Shown piece after piece: positions 48,224-56,732 of a DNA stretch of 64,000 nt (its first letter is position 1; each line of letters starts with the position of its first letter). A model generated the notes under the pieces. The model was given only the letters and a program-made list of their open reading frames with translations. It ran no database searches and was not told where the DNA came from. The position numbers were made by a program, and so were the translations under genes. The stretch is from contig NZ_JASNNW010000001.1 of the NCBI RefSeq assembly GCF_030165005.1, positions 186,001-250,000 on the forward strand, written 5' to 3'. This DNA is from Blastococcus capsensis (GTDB lineage Bacteria; Actinomycetota; Actinomycetes; Mycobacteriales; Geodermatophilaceae).

Positions 48224-49708
48224 TCAGGCGGCGCCCTCGAGGGTCGTCGTCGTGTCGTTGTTGTTCCCGGAGTCGTCCACCAGGTCGTTGTCCTGGAAGG
48301 AGTCCTCCACCTCGACGTCGACCTCGGTGGAGTTGTCGGAGTTGTCCTGGAACGAGTCCTCGATCTCCGTGGAGTTGTCCTGGAACGAGTCCTCGATCTC
48401 CGTGGAGTTGTCCTGGAACGAGTCCTCGACGTCGACCTCGGTGTTCGTCGAGTTGTCGGAGTTGTCGTTGAACGAGTCGTCGACGTCGACCTCGGTGTTC
48501 GTCGAGTGGTCCGAGTTGTCGGAGTTGTCCGAGTGGTCCGAGTGGTCCGAGTTGTCGGAGTGGTCGGAGTTGTCGTTGAACGAGTCGTCGACCTCGACCT
48601 CGGTGGAGTTGTCCTGGAACGAGTCCTCGATGTCGACGTTCGTCGAGTTGTCGTTGCCCGAGTCGTGCACCGACTTGTCGTTGCCCGAGTCGTGCACCGA
48701 GTTGTCGTTGCCCGAGTCGTGCACCGACTTGTCGGTGTTGAAGGAGTCCTCGACGTCCACCTCGCTGTTCGTGGAGTTGTCGTTACCCGAGTCGCTGACG
48801 TTCGTCGAGTTGTCCTGGAACGAGTCCTCGATCTCGGCGTCGATCTCGACCGAATTGTCGACCGAGTTGTCCGAGTTGTCCTGGAACGAGTCCTCGATGT
48901 GGACCGAGTTGTCGGAGTTGTCCGAGTGGTCCGAGTTGTCCGACTTGTCGTTGTACGAGTCGGTGTAGGTGTTGCCGACGTTCGTGGAGTCCTCGATGAC
49001 GGTGGTGCCGTCGCCGATGAAGACGTCCTCGACGTCGAGCTCGTACTTCTGGCTGTTGTCCACGTAGGCGTGGTTGTCGCTGCCGCCGACGACGGTTCCG
49101 ACGGTGGTGGAGTGGTCGGACTTGTCGTTGTACGAGCCGTTCAGCGAGTCCTTGATGTCCACGTCGAGGGAGTTGTCGCTGTTGTCGACGCGCGTGTCCT
49201 TGATGTCGTCGCCCGCGACGACGGCGTGGTCACCGGTGTTCAGGACGATGTCCTCGCCGAAGACCTTGTAGCTGTCGCCCCAGACGTTGTGCGACGCGTC
49301 GACCTCGTAGTGGTAGTTCTGCGAGATGTACTTGAGGTGCTCGATCGCGGCGGGCTCGTGGCCGCCGCCGCCCTCGGTCGGCTTCTGCTCTTCCTCGCAC
49401 TTCGCCGGCTTCTCGACCGGCTTCTCGTCATCGTCGCGGTGGTCCTTCATCGGCGGCATGTGGTGGTCGTCGTCCTTGCCCCAGCCGGCGTGGCCGCCAC
49501 CACCACCGGCGCCGGCACCGGCGGCCACGGCCACGGGGGCGAAGTCGGCGACCATCGGCATGATCGCGTCGACGTCGGCCGCGGTCAGGTCTTCGAGGCC
49601 GGCGGCCTCGAGCTCGCCCGCGGGGTCCTCCTCGAACCGCTCGGCCGCCTCCGGGTCGCGGAGCAGGTTGAGGATGAAGTCGAGCAGGGAGGTGTAGAGG
49701 TCAGACAT
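48224..49708 (-). CDS. iniB: IniB-like protein: IniB N-terminal domain plus Asp/Ser/Asn repeats
   Basis: A 494-residue protein. Residues 1-60 are the IniB N-terminal domain (LLDFILNLLRDPEAAERFEE, then AGLEDLTAADVDAIMPMVAD). A Gly/Ala-rich, then a charged stretch with HHMPPMKDHRDDDEKPVEKP follows; from about residue 110 there is a YHYEVDASHNVWGD region and then about 300 residues of repeats built from DNSDNS, DHSDNS, DSGNDN and the unit EDSFQDNS, seen at least eight times (related DSFNDN as well). The repeat region is very acidic, with almost no hydrophobic or basic residues. This composition may bind calcium or hold water. There is no signal peptide. The mycobacterial IniB has Gly/Asn-rich repeats instead, so the tail is specific to this lineage. 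GGAGAAG ribosome site before the ATG. Confidence 0.9.
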   Translation of the reverse strand: MSDLYTSLLDFILNLLRDPEAAERFEEDPAGELEAAGLEDLTAADVDAIMPMVADFAPVAVAAGAGAGGGGGHAGWGKDDDHHMPPMKDHRDDDEKPVEKPAKCEEEQKPTEGGGGHEPAAIEHLKYISQNYHYEVDASHNVWGDSYKVFGEDIVLNTGDHAVVAGDDIKDTRVDNSDNSLDVDIKDSLNGSYNDKSDHSTTVGTVVGGSDNHAYVDNSQKYELDVEDVFIGDGTTVIEDSTNVGNTYTDSYNDKSDNSDHSDNSDNSVHIEDSFQDNSDNSVDNSVEIDAEIEDSFQDNSTNVSDSGNDNSTNSEVDVEDSFNTDKSVHDSGNDNSVHDSGNDKSVHDSGNDNSTNVDIEDSFQDNSTEVEVDDSFNDNSDHSDNSDHSDHSDNSDNSDHSTNTEVDVDDSFNDNSDNSTNTEVDVEDSFQDNSTEIEDSFQDNSTEIEDSFQDNSDNSTEVDVEVEDSFQDNDLVDDSGNNNDTTTTLEGAA

Positions 49709-49812
49709 CGCTGCTTCTCCTGAGGTCCGGGCCGTCCGTCGTGGCCGGCTGCCGGGAGCAGTCAACGCACCGCACGGGCGGCCGCCCATCGGGGAACGAC
49801 CCCCCTCTCGCC

Positions 49813-49830
49813 GACCCCCTATGGGGGATC
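49813..49830. promoter_or_regulatory. Palindrome in the iniB / Hsp70-like divergent region
   Basis: GACCCCCTATGGGGGATC is a near-perfect palindrome (CCCCC-TAT-GGGGG with partly matching flanks). It lies 105 bases upstream of iniB and 114 upstream of the Hsp70-like gene, in the only shared control region, so it is a candidate operator for the LuxR-type protein encoded at 52121. The 3' side also has AGTTACGTTC just before the GTG at 49944, a weak -10-like sequence that would give a very short or no leader. Confidence 0.45.
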
Positions 49831-49943
49831 GGGTGCTGACGGAGGGTTAGGGGGACCGGGGTGTCGCCTCTCCCTCAGGTCCCATCCACCCCAGAAGACG
49901 TCAGGCACCTCCCAATCGGGTTGCCCAGAGTTACGTTCCCCCG

Positions 49944-52124
49944 GTGCATCGCGGACAACGGAGTTCCCCTGGCGAGGTCGCCTCTGGATGCAGCCGTCAG
50001 ACGGGGGACCAGGACCTCGGCGAGCCCTATGCGCTCGGCGTCGACATCGGTGACGAGACGGTCACCGCCGCCGTCTGCCACCCGGACGGCACGCCGGCCC
50101 CCGTGCCGGTCGGCGACGCGGTCCTCGCCGCGGCCGCCGTCCGGCTGGCCCCGGTCGGGGGCCCCGACCTGAACGATCCGGCCGATCCCCGTCCGGGGAC
50201 GACGACCCCGCTCACCCGCCACCTGATGTCCCGGGTCGGCGTCCCGGTCCCCCTGCTGGTGGCGGGGCACCCGGTGCAGGCCGCCGACATCGTGGCCGCG
50301 GTCGTGGCCGCCATCCAGTCCCTCGCGGCGGCGCAGGAGGGACGTCCGCCCTCCTGGACGGTCCTCACCCTGCCCCCGTCGTGGGGTCCGCACCGGCACA
50401 CGGCCCTGGCCGAGGCGCTGGCCACGCACTGCACCGGCCTGATCTCCCTGGCGTCCGGCGCGGTGGCGGCCGTCCGCCACCAGCTGGCGGACGACGGGGG
50501 CGCCGGACGCACCATCGCGGTCTACGACCTGGGCGCGAGCACCCTGGACACGGCAGTCGTCCGGACTGCCACCGACGGCGGCCCCGCGCACGTCGCCGTG
50601 CCGCCCGCTCCGCTCGCGTGGGGGGGCCGTGACATCGACGACGCCGTCCTGGGCCACGTCGTGGCCGCGCTGGCCCCGGCGGCCGCAGGACCGCGAAGGG
50701 CACCTGTGGTCCGGGAGGCGCTGGCCGGGCTCCGCGCGCAGTGCGTGGCGGCCAAGGAGGCCCTGTCCTCCGGTACCCACGTCCGGCTGGACGTCGACCT
50801 GCCGTCCGGGACGACGACGCTCCGAGTGGTCCGGGAGGACCTCGAAGAACTGCTGACCGACGCCGTCCGCAGCTCCGTCGACGCCCTGCGCCGCACCGTC
50901 GAGGACGCCGGGCTCCGGGTGGCCGACCTCGACGGAGTGCTCCTCGTCGGCGGGGCCGGGCGGATGCCCCTGGTCGCCGAACTGCTCTCGGCGGAGCTGG
51001 GCCGACCGCTGCTCGTGCCCGAGGATCCCGCGCTGGCCGGCGCCCTCGGTGCCGCACGGCTGGGTCTGGACGTCCTGGTCGCCGAGGCCAGAGTGGGGGG
51101 CGGCGCGGCGCCGGCCGACGACGGCCGCGGGGCAACCCTCGCGGTCGCACCCGACCGCGGCGGCGACGACGTGGGTCGTCCCGCCGCCCCGGTGGCCCAC
51201 CGGCGGCCCGCCGTCCGGCGCCCACCCGCCGCGCAGCCGTCCCGCACCCGGTCGCCGGCCGGCCGGCGAGGTGGCCGCCGGGTCGTCCTCGTCGGCGGGC
51301 TGCTCGTGGGACTGCTGGCGGTACCGGCCGCCTTCGGGGCACCGCAGACCCGCGAGGCGGACGGCACCTCGACGGCGGACGCGATCCCCGCGGCCGAGGA
51401 CCGCGACGCCGGATGGCCTCCCTCCTGGTGGCCGGCCCCGACGGACCGGTCCGTCGGCGACCAGGCCGGTGAGGTGACCCCCAGCACCGCGGCCGCCGCG
51501 GGCGCCGACCAGGTGACCGGGATGTTCCTGGCGGCAGCCCGGCGGGTTGCCACCCCCGCCGGCGCGGACCCGACGGACGAGCCCCGCCGCGCCACGTCCG
51601 GTGCACGACCGGTCGGCGGGAATCCCGGCACCGAGGATCCCGACGCAGCGACCGCTGCCGGCAGCCCCGTTCCCGGGGGAACCACCACCGATCCGAACCC
51701 GTCGGCAGACGTGGCGCCCGGTACGCCCACCAGCCCGGCACCCGTCACCGGGACGACACCCACCACCAGCACCCCGCCGGCCAGCACTCCCCCGAGCACC
51801 ACCACCTCCCCGAGCACCACTCCCCCGAGCACCACCACCTCCCCGAGCACCACTCCCCCGAGCACCACCGCCTCCCCGAGCACCACTCCCCCGAGCACCA
51901 CCCCACCGGCCAGCACCCCGCCGCCGTCGACCCCCACCACCAGCGCCCCCGAGCCGGCGGCGCCCCCCACCACCAGCGCCCCCGAGCCGGCGGCGCCCCC
52001 CACCACCGGCGCTCCCGAGCCGGCGACGGACACCAGCTCGGTGCCGCAGCCCGATCCCGCGCCGGAGACGGCGACCGGCCCGCCGGCCGAGACCACCGGG
52101 AGCAGTCAGGGAACCGCGGTATGA
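49944..52124 (+). CDS. Hsp70-like ATPase with membrane helix and Pro/Thr/Ser-rich outer tail
   Basis: A 726-residue protein. Residues about 28-370 are an actin-like Hsp70 ATPase: YALGVDIGDETVTAAV (phosphate 1), IAVYDLGASTLDTAVV (phosphate 2) and VLLVGGAGRMPLVAELLS (adenosine). The substrate-binding domain of DnaK is absent. After an Arg/Pro-rich linker comes one membrane helix (VVLVGGLLVGLLAVPAAFGA, about 445-465), then about 250 residues outside, ending in repeats of PPSTTTSPSTT and of APEPAAPPTTS. So it is a membrane ATPase with a wall-facing tail and not a general chaperone. The GTG at 49944 lacks a clear ribosome site. Stop overlaps the LuxR gene start (ATGA), and it is divergent from iniB. 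Confidence 0.85.
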   Translation: MHRGQRSSPGEVASGCSRQTGDQDLGEPYALGVDIGDETVTAAVCHPDGTPAPVPVGDAVLAAAAVRLAPVGGPDLNDPADPRPGTTTPLTRHLMSRVGVPVPLLVAGHPVQAADIVAAVVAAIQSLAAAQEGRPPSWTVLTLPPSWGPHRHTALAEALATHCTGLISLASGAVAAVRHQLADDGGAGRTIAVYDLGASTLDTAVVRTATDGGPAHVAVPPAPLAWGGRDIDDAVLGHVVAALAPAAAGPRRAPVVREALAGLRAQCVAAKEALSSGTHVRLDVDLPSGTTTLRVVREDLEELLTDAVRSSVDALRRTVEDAGLRVADLDGVLLVGGAGRMPLVAELLSAELGRPLLVPEDPALAGALGAARLGLDVLVAEARVGGGAAPADDGRGATLAVAPDRGGDDVGRPAAPVAHRRPAVRRPPAAQPSRTRSPAGRRGGRRVVLVGGLLVGLLAVPAAFGAPQTREADGTSTADAIPAAEDRDAGWPPSWWPAPTDRSVGDQAGEVTPSTAAAAGADQVTGMFLAAARRVATPAGADPTDEPRRATSGARPVGGNPGTEDPDAATAAGSPVPGGTTTDPNPSADVAPGTPTSPAPVTGTTPTTSTPPASTPPSTTTSPSTTPPSTTTSPSTTPPSTTASPSTTPPSTTPPASTPPPSTPTTSAPEPAAPPTTSAPEPAAPPTTGAPEPATDTSSVPQPDPAPETATGPPAETTGSSQGTAV

Positions 52125-54742
52125 GCGTCGACCTCCGCATCGCCGTCCCGAGGCCCATCCGCGGGACCGAGGAGGCCTCGTGCTGGCCCGGCTCCCCCCT
52201 GGCGGTCGCCCGCCGGGTGGTGGGCGAGCAGGTCACCGGCGACGGTGCCACCCACGTCGCCGTGCTCGGGCCCGGGGGCACCGGAAAGACCACGCTGCTC
52301 GCAGAGCTGGGAAGGCTCTACCGGGCGGCCGGCGTGACAGTCGTGGACGCCCAGTCCGCGCCGGATCCGGGCGCGGTGACCGACCGGCTGGTGGTCCTGG
52401 TCGACGACGCACACCGGCTCGTCCCCGGCACCGCCGATCGGCTGCGGGTGCTGCTACGGCAACCGCTCGTCCGGATCGCGGTGGCCTACCGCCCGTGGCC
52501 CCGGCCGCCGGCCCTGCAGGAACTGATCGAGACGATGGCGGGTGACCGGCGACTGGTGGTGCTCGGTCACCTGGACCGCGACGCCGTCCGCGGTTGCGCG
52601 GAACACCACCTCGGCTCGGCCGCTGCGGCGGTGGCCGACCCGGTACTGCGCCAGACCGGTGGCTTGCCGGCCCTGGTGGAGCCCATGCTCCGTGCGCTCG
52701 CCGCGTCGGGTGCCGGACGGCAGGGCCCGGTGCCCGCAGCACGGGGTGCCGTTCCCGGGCCGCTGGGGGTCGCCACGATGCCCGGTGCCGTGAGCGAGCG
52801 CATCGGCGCCGGCCTCGCCGACCTCGACCCGTGCACCCGGTCGGTGCTCCACGCGCTGGCCGCGGGCGCGCCCCTGGACGCCGACCTGCTGGCTCAGCTC
52901 GTGGGCGTCACGGATGCCACCGACCTCGTCCAGCGCGTCCAGGCGACGGGTGCCCTGCTCGCCACCGGACACGTCGTGCCGGCCATCGGCAGCGCACTGC
53001 TGTCGACCACGCCGCACGACATGACGCGGTCGGTGCGTCGTCGCCTGTTCACGCTGCTGCTCGACTGCGGCGAGGAACCGGTCGAGCTGGCCCGCGCGCT
53101 CGCCGCCGACCGGGTGCGGGAGCCGCGGGCGGCGCAGCTGTTGCTCGAGCAGGCCGACGCGGCCCTCAGCGAGGACCCGGGGCTGGCCGGGGCGTTGCTG
53201 TCGGAGGCCGTGGACGCCGGCGCACCCGCCGCCCAGCTGGCCGTGCGCCGTGCGCTGGCGGCCGCCCTCGTCGGGGACTTCGACAGCGCGTTGCAGTGGG
53301 CCGATCCGGCGCTGCGGGACGACTCGGCCCCCGACCACCGCGAGGCCGCCGGCGTCACCGCCGCCGTCCTGGCGCAGCGGGGGCTGCTCACCAGCACCGC
53401 CGAGCTCTACCGGCTGGCCGGGCCGCAGCGGGCCGGCTCGACGGCGCTGGCACTGCTCGCCGTGGGCGCCCCGCAGGAGGCGGCAGCGGAGCTCGCCTCG
53501 ACCGAGGCAGCGGCCGAACGCTGGTCGCCGCACCTGGTCTCCGGGTGCGAGTCGCTCATGGCCCGCGGCGTGCTGGAGTCGATCCGGCCGGGGCCGAGCA
53601 CGGCCGAGACGGCGACGACCGCACTCTCCACGCTCACCCGGGCCGCCACACTGCTCGAACCGGTCGGGCGCACGGCGCTGCTGATGGACACCCCTTCCGC
53701 GCTCGCCGCGCTGGTCGCCCTGCACACCGGGGAGCTGGGTAGCGCGGAATCGGTCCTCGAGCGGGCGCTCGCCGCGGACATCGGCGGGCCGCCCGCCCGG
53801 TCACGCCACCTGTTGCTCCTGGCCTGGACGGCGATGCTCCGCGGACGGATGCCCACCGCCGTGGACCGGATGAACGAGGCCCGGTCGGGACAGGGACCCC
53901 TGGAGCCGCGCGACGAGCTCTTCCTGCGCGCTCTCGAGGTGGGGCTGGCCCGCCGCGCGAGCGACCTACCCGCCCTTCTGCGGGCGTGGGGCCGGGTACG
54001 GGAGGCCGTCGTCCGCCACCCGGTCGACCTCTTCAGCCTGCTGCCGCTGGGGGAGCTGGTGGTCGCCGCCGCCCGCCTGGGCGAGACCGCGCGCCTCGCA
54101 CCGCACCTGGCCGAGGCCGAGGCGCTGCTCGCCCGGCTGGGGAACCCGCCGCTGTGGTCGACCTCCCTGCACTGGAGCGGCGCTCAGGCGGCGATCGTCA
54201 TGGGCGACCCGGCCATGCTGCAGCCGCACGCCACGGCACTCGTCGGGGCCGCGCGCACCAGCTTCTACGCGGCCGTGCTCGCCGACGCCGGACGGAGCTG
54301 GCTGCGGGTCCTGGTCGGGGACATCGACGCGGCGGTGGTGCTCACCGCCGCCGAGCGGCTCGCGGGGATCGGGCTGACCTGGGACGGCTCCCGGCTGGCC
54401 GGTCAGGCCGCAGCCCGGGCCACGGTCTCGTCGGACCGGAGCTGCCTGCTCCAGTGCGCCCGGAGCTTGTCCGGTGACGAGGAGCCGCGCAACGTGTCGC
54501 CCGGCGCGACGGGCGGGCACGGCCGGGCGCAGGCCGAGCCAGGCGGCGCACTGAGCGCACGGGAGCGCGAGATCGCCGCACTGGTCATCGAGGGGTTGAC
54601 CTACCGAGAGGTCGGTGCGCAGCTCTACATCTCGGCGAAGACGGTCGAGCACCACGTGTCGCGGATGCGGCAACGACTTGGGGCCAGCAACCGTTCCGAT
54701 CTCCTCGCGCGACTGCGTGCGGAGCTCTCCGGGCAGGGCTGA
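52121..54742 (+). CDS. Large ATP-binding LuxR-family regulator (LAL/MalT type, IniR-like)
   Basis: An 873-residue regulator. An AAA/STAND ATPase at the N-terminus has Walker A VLGPGGTGKTTLLAEL (about 48-63) and Walker B LVVLVDDAHRL (about 88-98). A long Ala/Leu-rich TPR-like helical region follows. The C-terminal 60 residues are a LuxR helix-turn-helix: LSAREREIAALVIEGLTYRE and ISAKTVEHHVSRMRQRLGAS. In mycobacteria iniBAC is activated by IniR, a protein of this architecture coded next to iniB. Coupling to the Hsp70-like gene suggests that one protein feeds a signal to the other. Confidence 0.9.
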   Translation: MSVDLRIAVPRPIRGTEEASCWPGSPLAVARRVVGEQVTGDGATHVAVLGPGGTGKTTLLAELGRLYRAAGVTVVDAQSAPDPGAVTDRLVVLVDDAHRLVPGTADRLRVLLRQPLVRIAVAYRPWPRPPALQELIETMAGDRRLVVLGHLDRDAVRGCAEHHLGSAAAAVADPVLRQTGGLPALVEPMLRALAASGAGRQGPVPAARGAVPGPLGVATMPGAVSERIGAGLADLDPCTRSVLHALAAGAPLDADLLAQLVGVTDATDLVQRVQATGALLATGHVVPAIGSALLSTTPHDMTRSVRRRLFTLLLDCGEEPVELARALAADRVREPRAAQLLLEQADAALSEDPGLAGALLSEAVDAGAPAAQLAVRRALAAALVGDFDSALQWADPALRDDSAPDHREAAGVTAAVLAQRGLLTSTAELYRLAGPQRAGSTALALLAVGAPQEAAAELASTEAAAERWSPHLVSGCESLMARGVLESIRPGPSTAETATTALSTLTRAATLLEPVGRTALLMDTPSALAALVALHTGELGSAESVLERALAADIGGPPARSRHLLLLAWTAMLRGRMPTAVDRMNEARSGQGPLEPRDELFLRALEVGLARRASDLPALLRAWGRVREAVVRHPVDLFSLLPLGELVVAAARLGETARLAPHLAEAEALLARLGNPPLWSTSLHWSGAQAAIVMGDPAMLQPHATALVGAARTSFYAAVLADAGRSWLRVLVGDIDAAVVLTAAERLAGIGLTWDGSRLAGQAAARATVSSDRSCLLQCARSLSGDEEPRNVSPGATGGHGRAQAEPGGALSAREREIAALVIEGLTYREVGAQLYISAKTVEHHVSRMRQRLGASNRSDLLARLRAELSGQG

Positions 54743-54841
54743 GTCCTCCTCGTGCCGCACCGGGACGTGTGCACCTACCGCCGGGCGGGCGGGCCGACCC
54801 GGCAGCAGGGCGTCAGAGGGTCGCCGTCGCCGGCGACGTGC

Positions 54842-55060
54842 TCACCGGGCCAGCGTCACGCAGGCCGGGCAGACGTCGGTGGCGCGCACCGGCCACTGCT
54901 CGCCCGGGCTGACCCGGGCCAGCGTGCCGCAGACGGTCAGCTCGCAGGCGCCATCCACCTCGGCCGCGGGCCGGTGCACCTCGACGGCGTGCCACAAGGC
55001 AGCCGTCGGGCCGTGGGCCCGGCTGCGGGCGGCGGCGAAGACGGTCGTCACGAGCATCAT
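54842..55060 (-). CDS. Small Cys-containing protein, unknown
   Basis: A 72-residue protein with RAHGPTAALWHAVEVHRPAA, ACELTVCGTLARV and a C-terminal VCPACVTLAR. Cys pairs suggest a zinc-bound knuckle. Short proteins of this type, often with a CPxC end, are common and uncharacterised in actinobacteria. Start at ATG 55060 or 55057. Divergent from the MBL gene. Confidence 0.65.
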   Translation of the reverse strand: MMLVTTVFAAARSRAHGPTAALWHAVEVHRPAAEVDGACELTVCGTLARVSPGEQWPVRATDVCPACVTLAR

Positions 55061-55184
55061 GGGAAGGACGTCGGCAGCGCCGCCGGTCCGGGTAACGGGT
55101 GCGGCGCCGGATTCCCCCGAAAGGAGGAGGTCCGTGCCGGGAACACCCGGCGCGCGGTGCGGTGGCCGGGTGCAGGATGCGGTC

Positions 55185-55823
55185 ATGGAGCTCACCAAGC
55201 ACGGGCACGCCTGCGTCGTGCTCACCGACGGGGACCGGCGTCTGGTCATCGACCCGGGCGCCTTCACCGACCCGGCCGCGCTGGAGGGCGCCGGCGCGGT
55301 GCTGATCACGCACGAGCACCCGGATCACGTCGTGCCGGACCGGCTGCGCGCCGCGCTCGAGGCCACCCCGGGCCTGGAGGTGTGGACCAACCGCTCGGTC
55401 GCGGCCCTGCTGGAGGGGGCCGGGGACCGCGTGCACGTGGTCGGTCACGGCGACGCGGTCACGGTCGCGGGCTTCGACGTCCGGGTGCACGGGGAACTGC
55501 ACGCCGAGATCCACCCTGACCTGCCCAGGGTGGCCAACATCGGGTTCCTCGTGGACGGCCTGGTCTTCCACCCGGGCGACGCCTTCACGGTGCCCGACAC
55601 ACCCGTCGCGACGCTGCTCCTGCCCCTGCAGGCCCCGTGGTCCCGGACGGCCGACGTCATCGACTACGTGCGGGAGGTCCACGCCGACCAGGCGTTCGCG
55701 GTGCACGACGGGCTGCTCAACGACGTGGGGCTCGGCGTCGTCGGCGGGCTGCTCGGGGAACGGGGTCCGGGAACCCCGACCCCGGTCGGCCGGCTGGCCC
55801 CGGGGGAGACCGTCGAGCTCTGA
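55185..55823 (+). CDS. MBL-fold metal-dependent hydrolase (UlaG-like)
   Basis: A 212-residue enzyme. The metal motif is VLITHEHPDHVVPDRL (HxHxDH), with RLVIDPGAF before it and HPGDAF after it; LLLPLQAPWSR and FAVHDGLLND complete the UlaG-like core. It begins MELTKHGHACVVL, the usual start for the group. Substrate unknown. Followed after 21 bases by the convergent glsB gene. Confidence 0.88.
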   Translation: MELTKHGHACVVLTDGDRRLVIDPGAFTDPAALEGAGAVLITHEHPDHVVPDRLRAALEATPGLEVWTNRSVAALLEGAGDRVHVVGHGDAVTVAGFDVRVHGELHAEIHPDLPRVANIGFLVDGLVFHPGDAFTVPDTPVATLLLPLQAPWSRTADVIDYVREVHADQAFAVHDGLLNDVGLGVVGGLLGERGPGTPTPVGRLAPGETVEL

Positions 55824-55844
55824 CTCCCCCGGCGACCGGCCGGG

Positions 55845-56123
55845 TCAGTGCCGGACGGCGCGGTTCGACCGGCCCGCCATGCCCGCGTAGGCACCCACCA
55901 GCACGATGGCCGCGATGACGGCGAGCACGAAGCCCAGGACGTTCAGCTCGAAGATGTCACCGGTGCCGAGCAGGCTCGCGATGAACCCGCCGATGACCGC
56001 CCCGAAGACGCCCAGTGCCAGGGTGGCGACGATGCTGATGGACTGCTTGCCGGGAAGGATCAGCCGGGCGAGTGCGCCGATGATCAGGCCGATCACGATG
56101 AGACCGAGAATGTCGAACAGCAC
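55845..56123 (-). CDS. GlsB/YeaQ/YmgE-family stress response membrane protein
   Basis: A 92-residue protein with three hydrophobic helices and the family signature IGLIIGALARLILPGKQ, then ATLALGVFGAVIGGFIASLL and VLGFVLAVIAAIVLVGAYAG. Members anchor alkaline-shock proteins or respond to general stress. GTG at 56123 with AAGGAG upstream is the only start near the first helix. Confidence 0.9.
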   Translation of the reverse strand: MLFDILGLIVIGLIIGALARLILPGKQSISIVATLALGVFGAVIGGFIASLLGTGDIFELNVLGFVLAVIAAIVLVGAYAGMAGRSNRAVRH

Positions 56124-56260
56124 GGCGTTCTCCTTCGTTCGACCGGCGCTGCGGTACCGGCAGGGAGCCGGGTGCATCACGCCGGTGCACGATCCGCTCC
56201 ACTACCCACTCCCGTTACGGTGATGCGTCATTTCCCCGATGGGGTGGCGATCAGCGCTGC

Positions 56261-56731
56261 TCAGGACGTATGGGCGGCGCGGGCCACGTGGGCGGGCACC
56301 TTCGCCAGTTCCGCATCGACGGTCCGCTGCACCAGCCGCCGCATCGCGCCGCGCTGCAGCCGCCGGACTACCCGGCTGCCGCCCACCGGCTCGTGCGTGA
56401 CGGTGATGGAGACCCGGGTCCCACCAGCGGGCGTGCCGGCCAGCTCGATCCGCGTCGTCCAGGTCTCCGGGGTCAGATCCAGCCGGGTGATCACCAGCCG
56501 GAGTTCGTCCCAGGCGAGGATCTCACCGCGCGGGGACCCGGGCCGGGGCGCACCGCCGGCCAGCTGACCCGGGGCGCAGACGAACGTCGTCCCCACCCCT
56601 GGACCGGAGCCCGGCCGGTCGACGACGTAGGAGACGTCGCAGACGGCGCAGTACGGCTCGAGCACCGCCAGCGCCCGCCACACCTCGGCCGGGGGCTGGG
56701 AAACCTCGCGGACGCCGATCGCCGTGGTCAT
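56261..56731 (-). CDS. SRPBCC-family (START-like) protein
   Basis: A 156-residue helix-grip protein. It begins TTAIGVREVSQPPAEVWRAL, the usual first strand and helix of polyketide-cyclase/SRPBCC proteins, and has WDELRLVITRLDLTPETW and GTRVSITVTHEPVGG. It would bind a hydrophobic ligand. It starts one base after the GntR gene stop, so the two form an operon. Confidence 0.82.
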   Translation of the reverse strand: MTTAIGVREVSQPPAEVWRALAVLEPYCAVCDVSYVVDRPGSGPGVGTTFVCAPGQLAGGAPRPGSPRGEILAWDELRLVITRLDLTPETWTTRIELAGTPAGGTRVSITVTHEPVGGSRVVRRLQRGAMRRLVQRTVDAELAKVPAHVARAAHTS

Positions 56732-56732
56732 C

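Noticed and set aside
48230-49000. Repeat DNA as a satellite or CRISPR-like element
   Set aside because: The repeats lie in one open frame with coding bias, and are explained by DNS/EDSFQDNS protein repeats.
49944-52124. Canonical DnaK chaperone
   Set aside because: The substrate-binding domain is absent and a membrane helix and outer tail replace it; grpE and dnaJ are not nearby.
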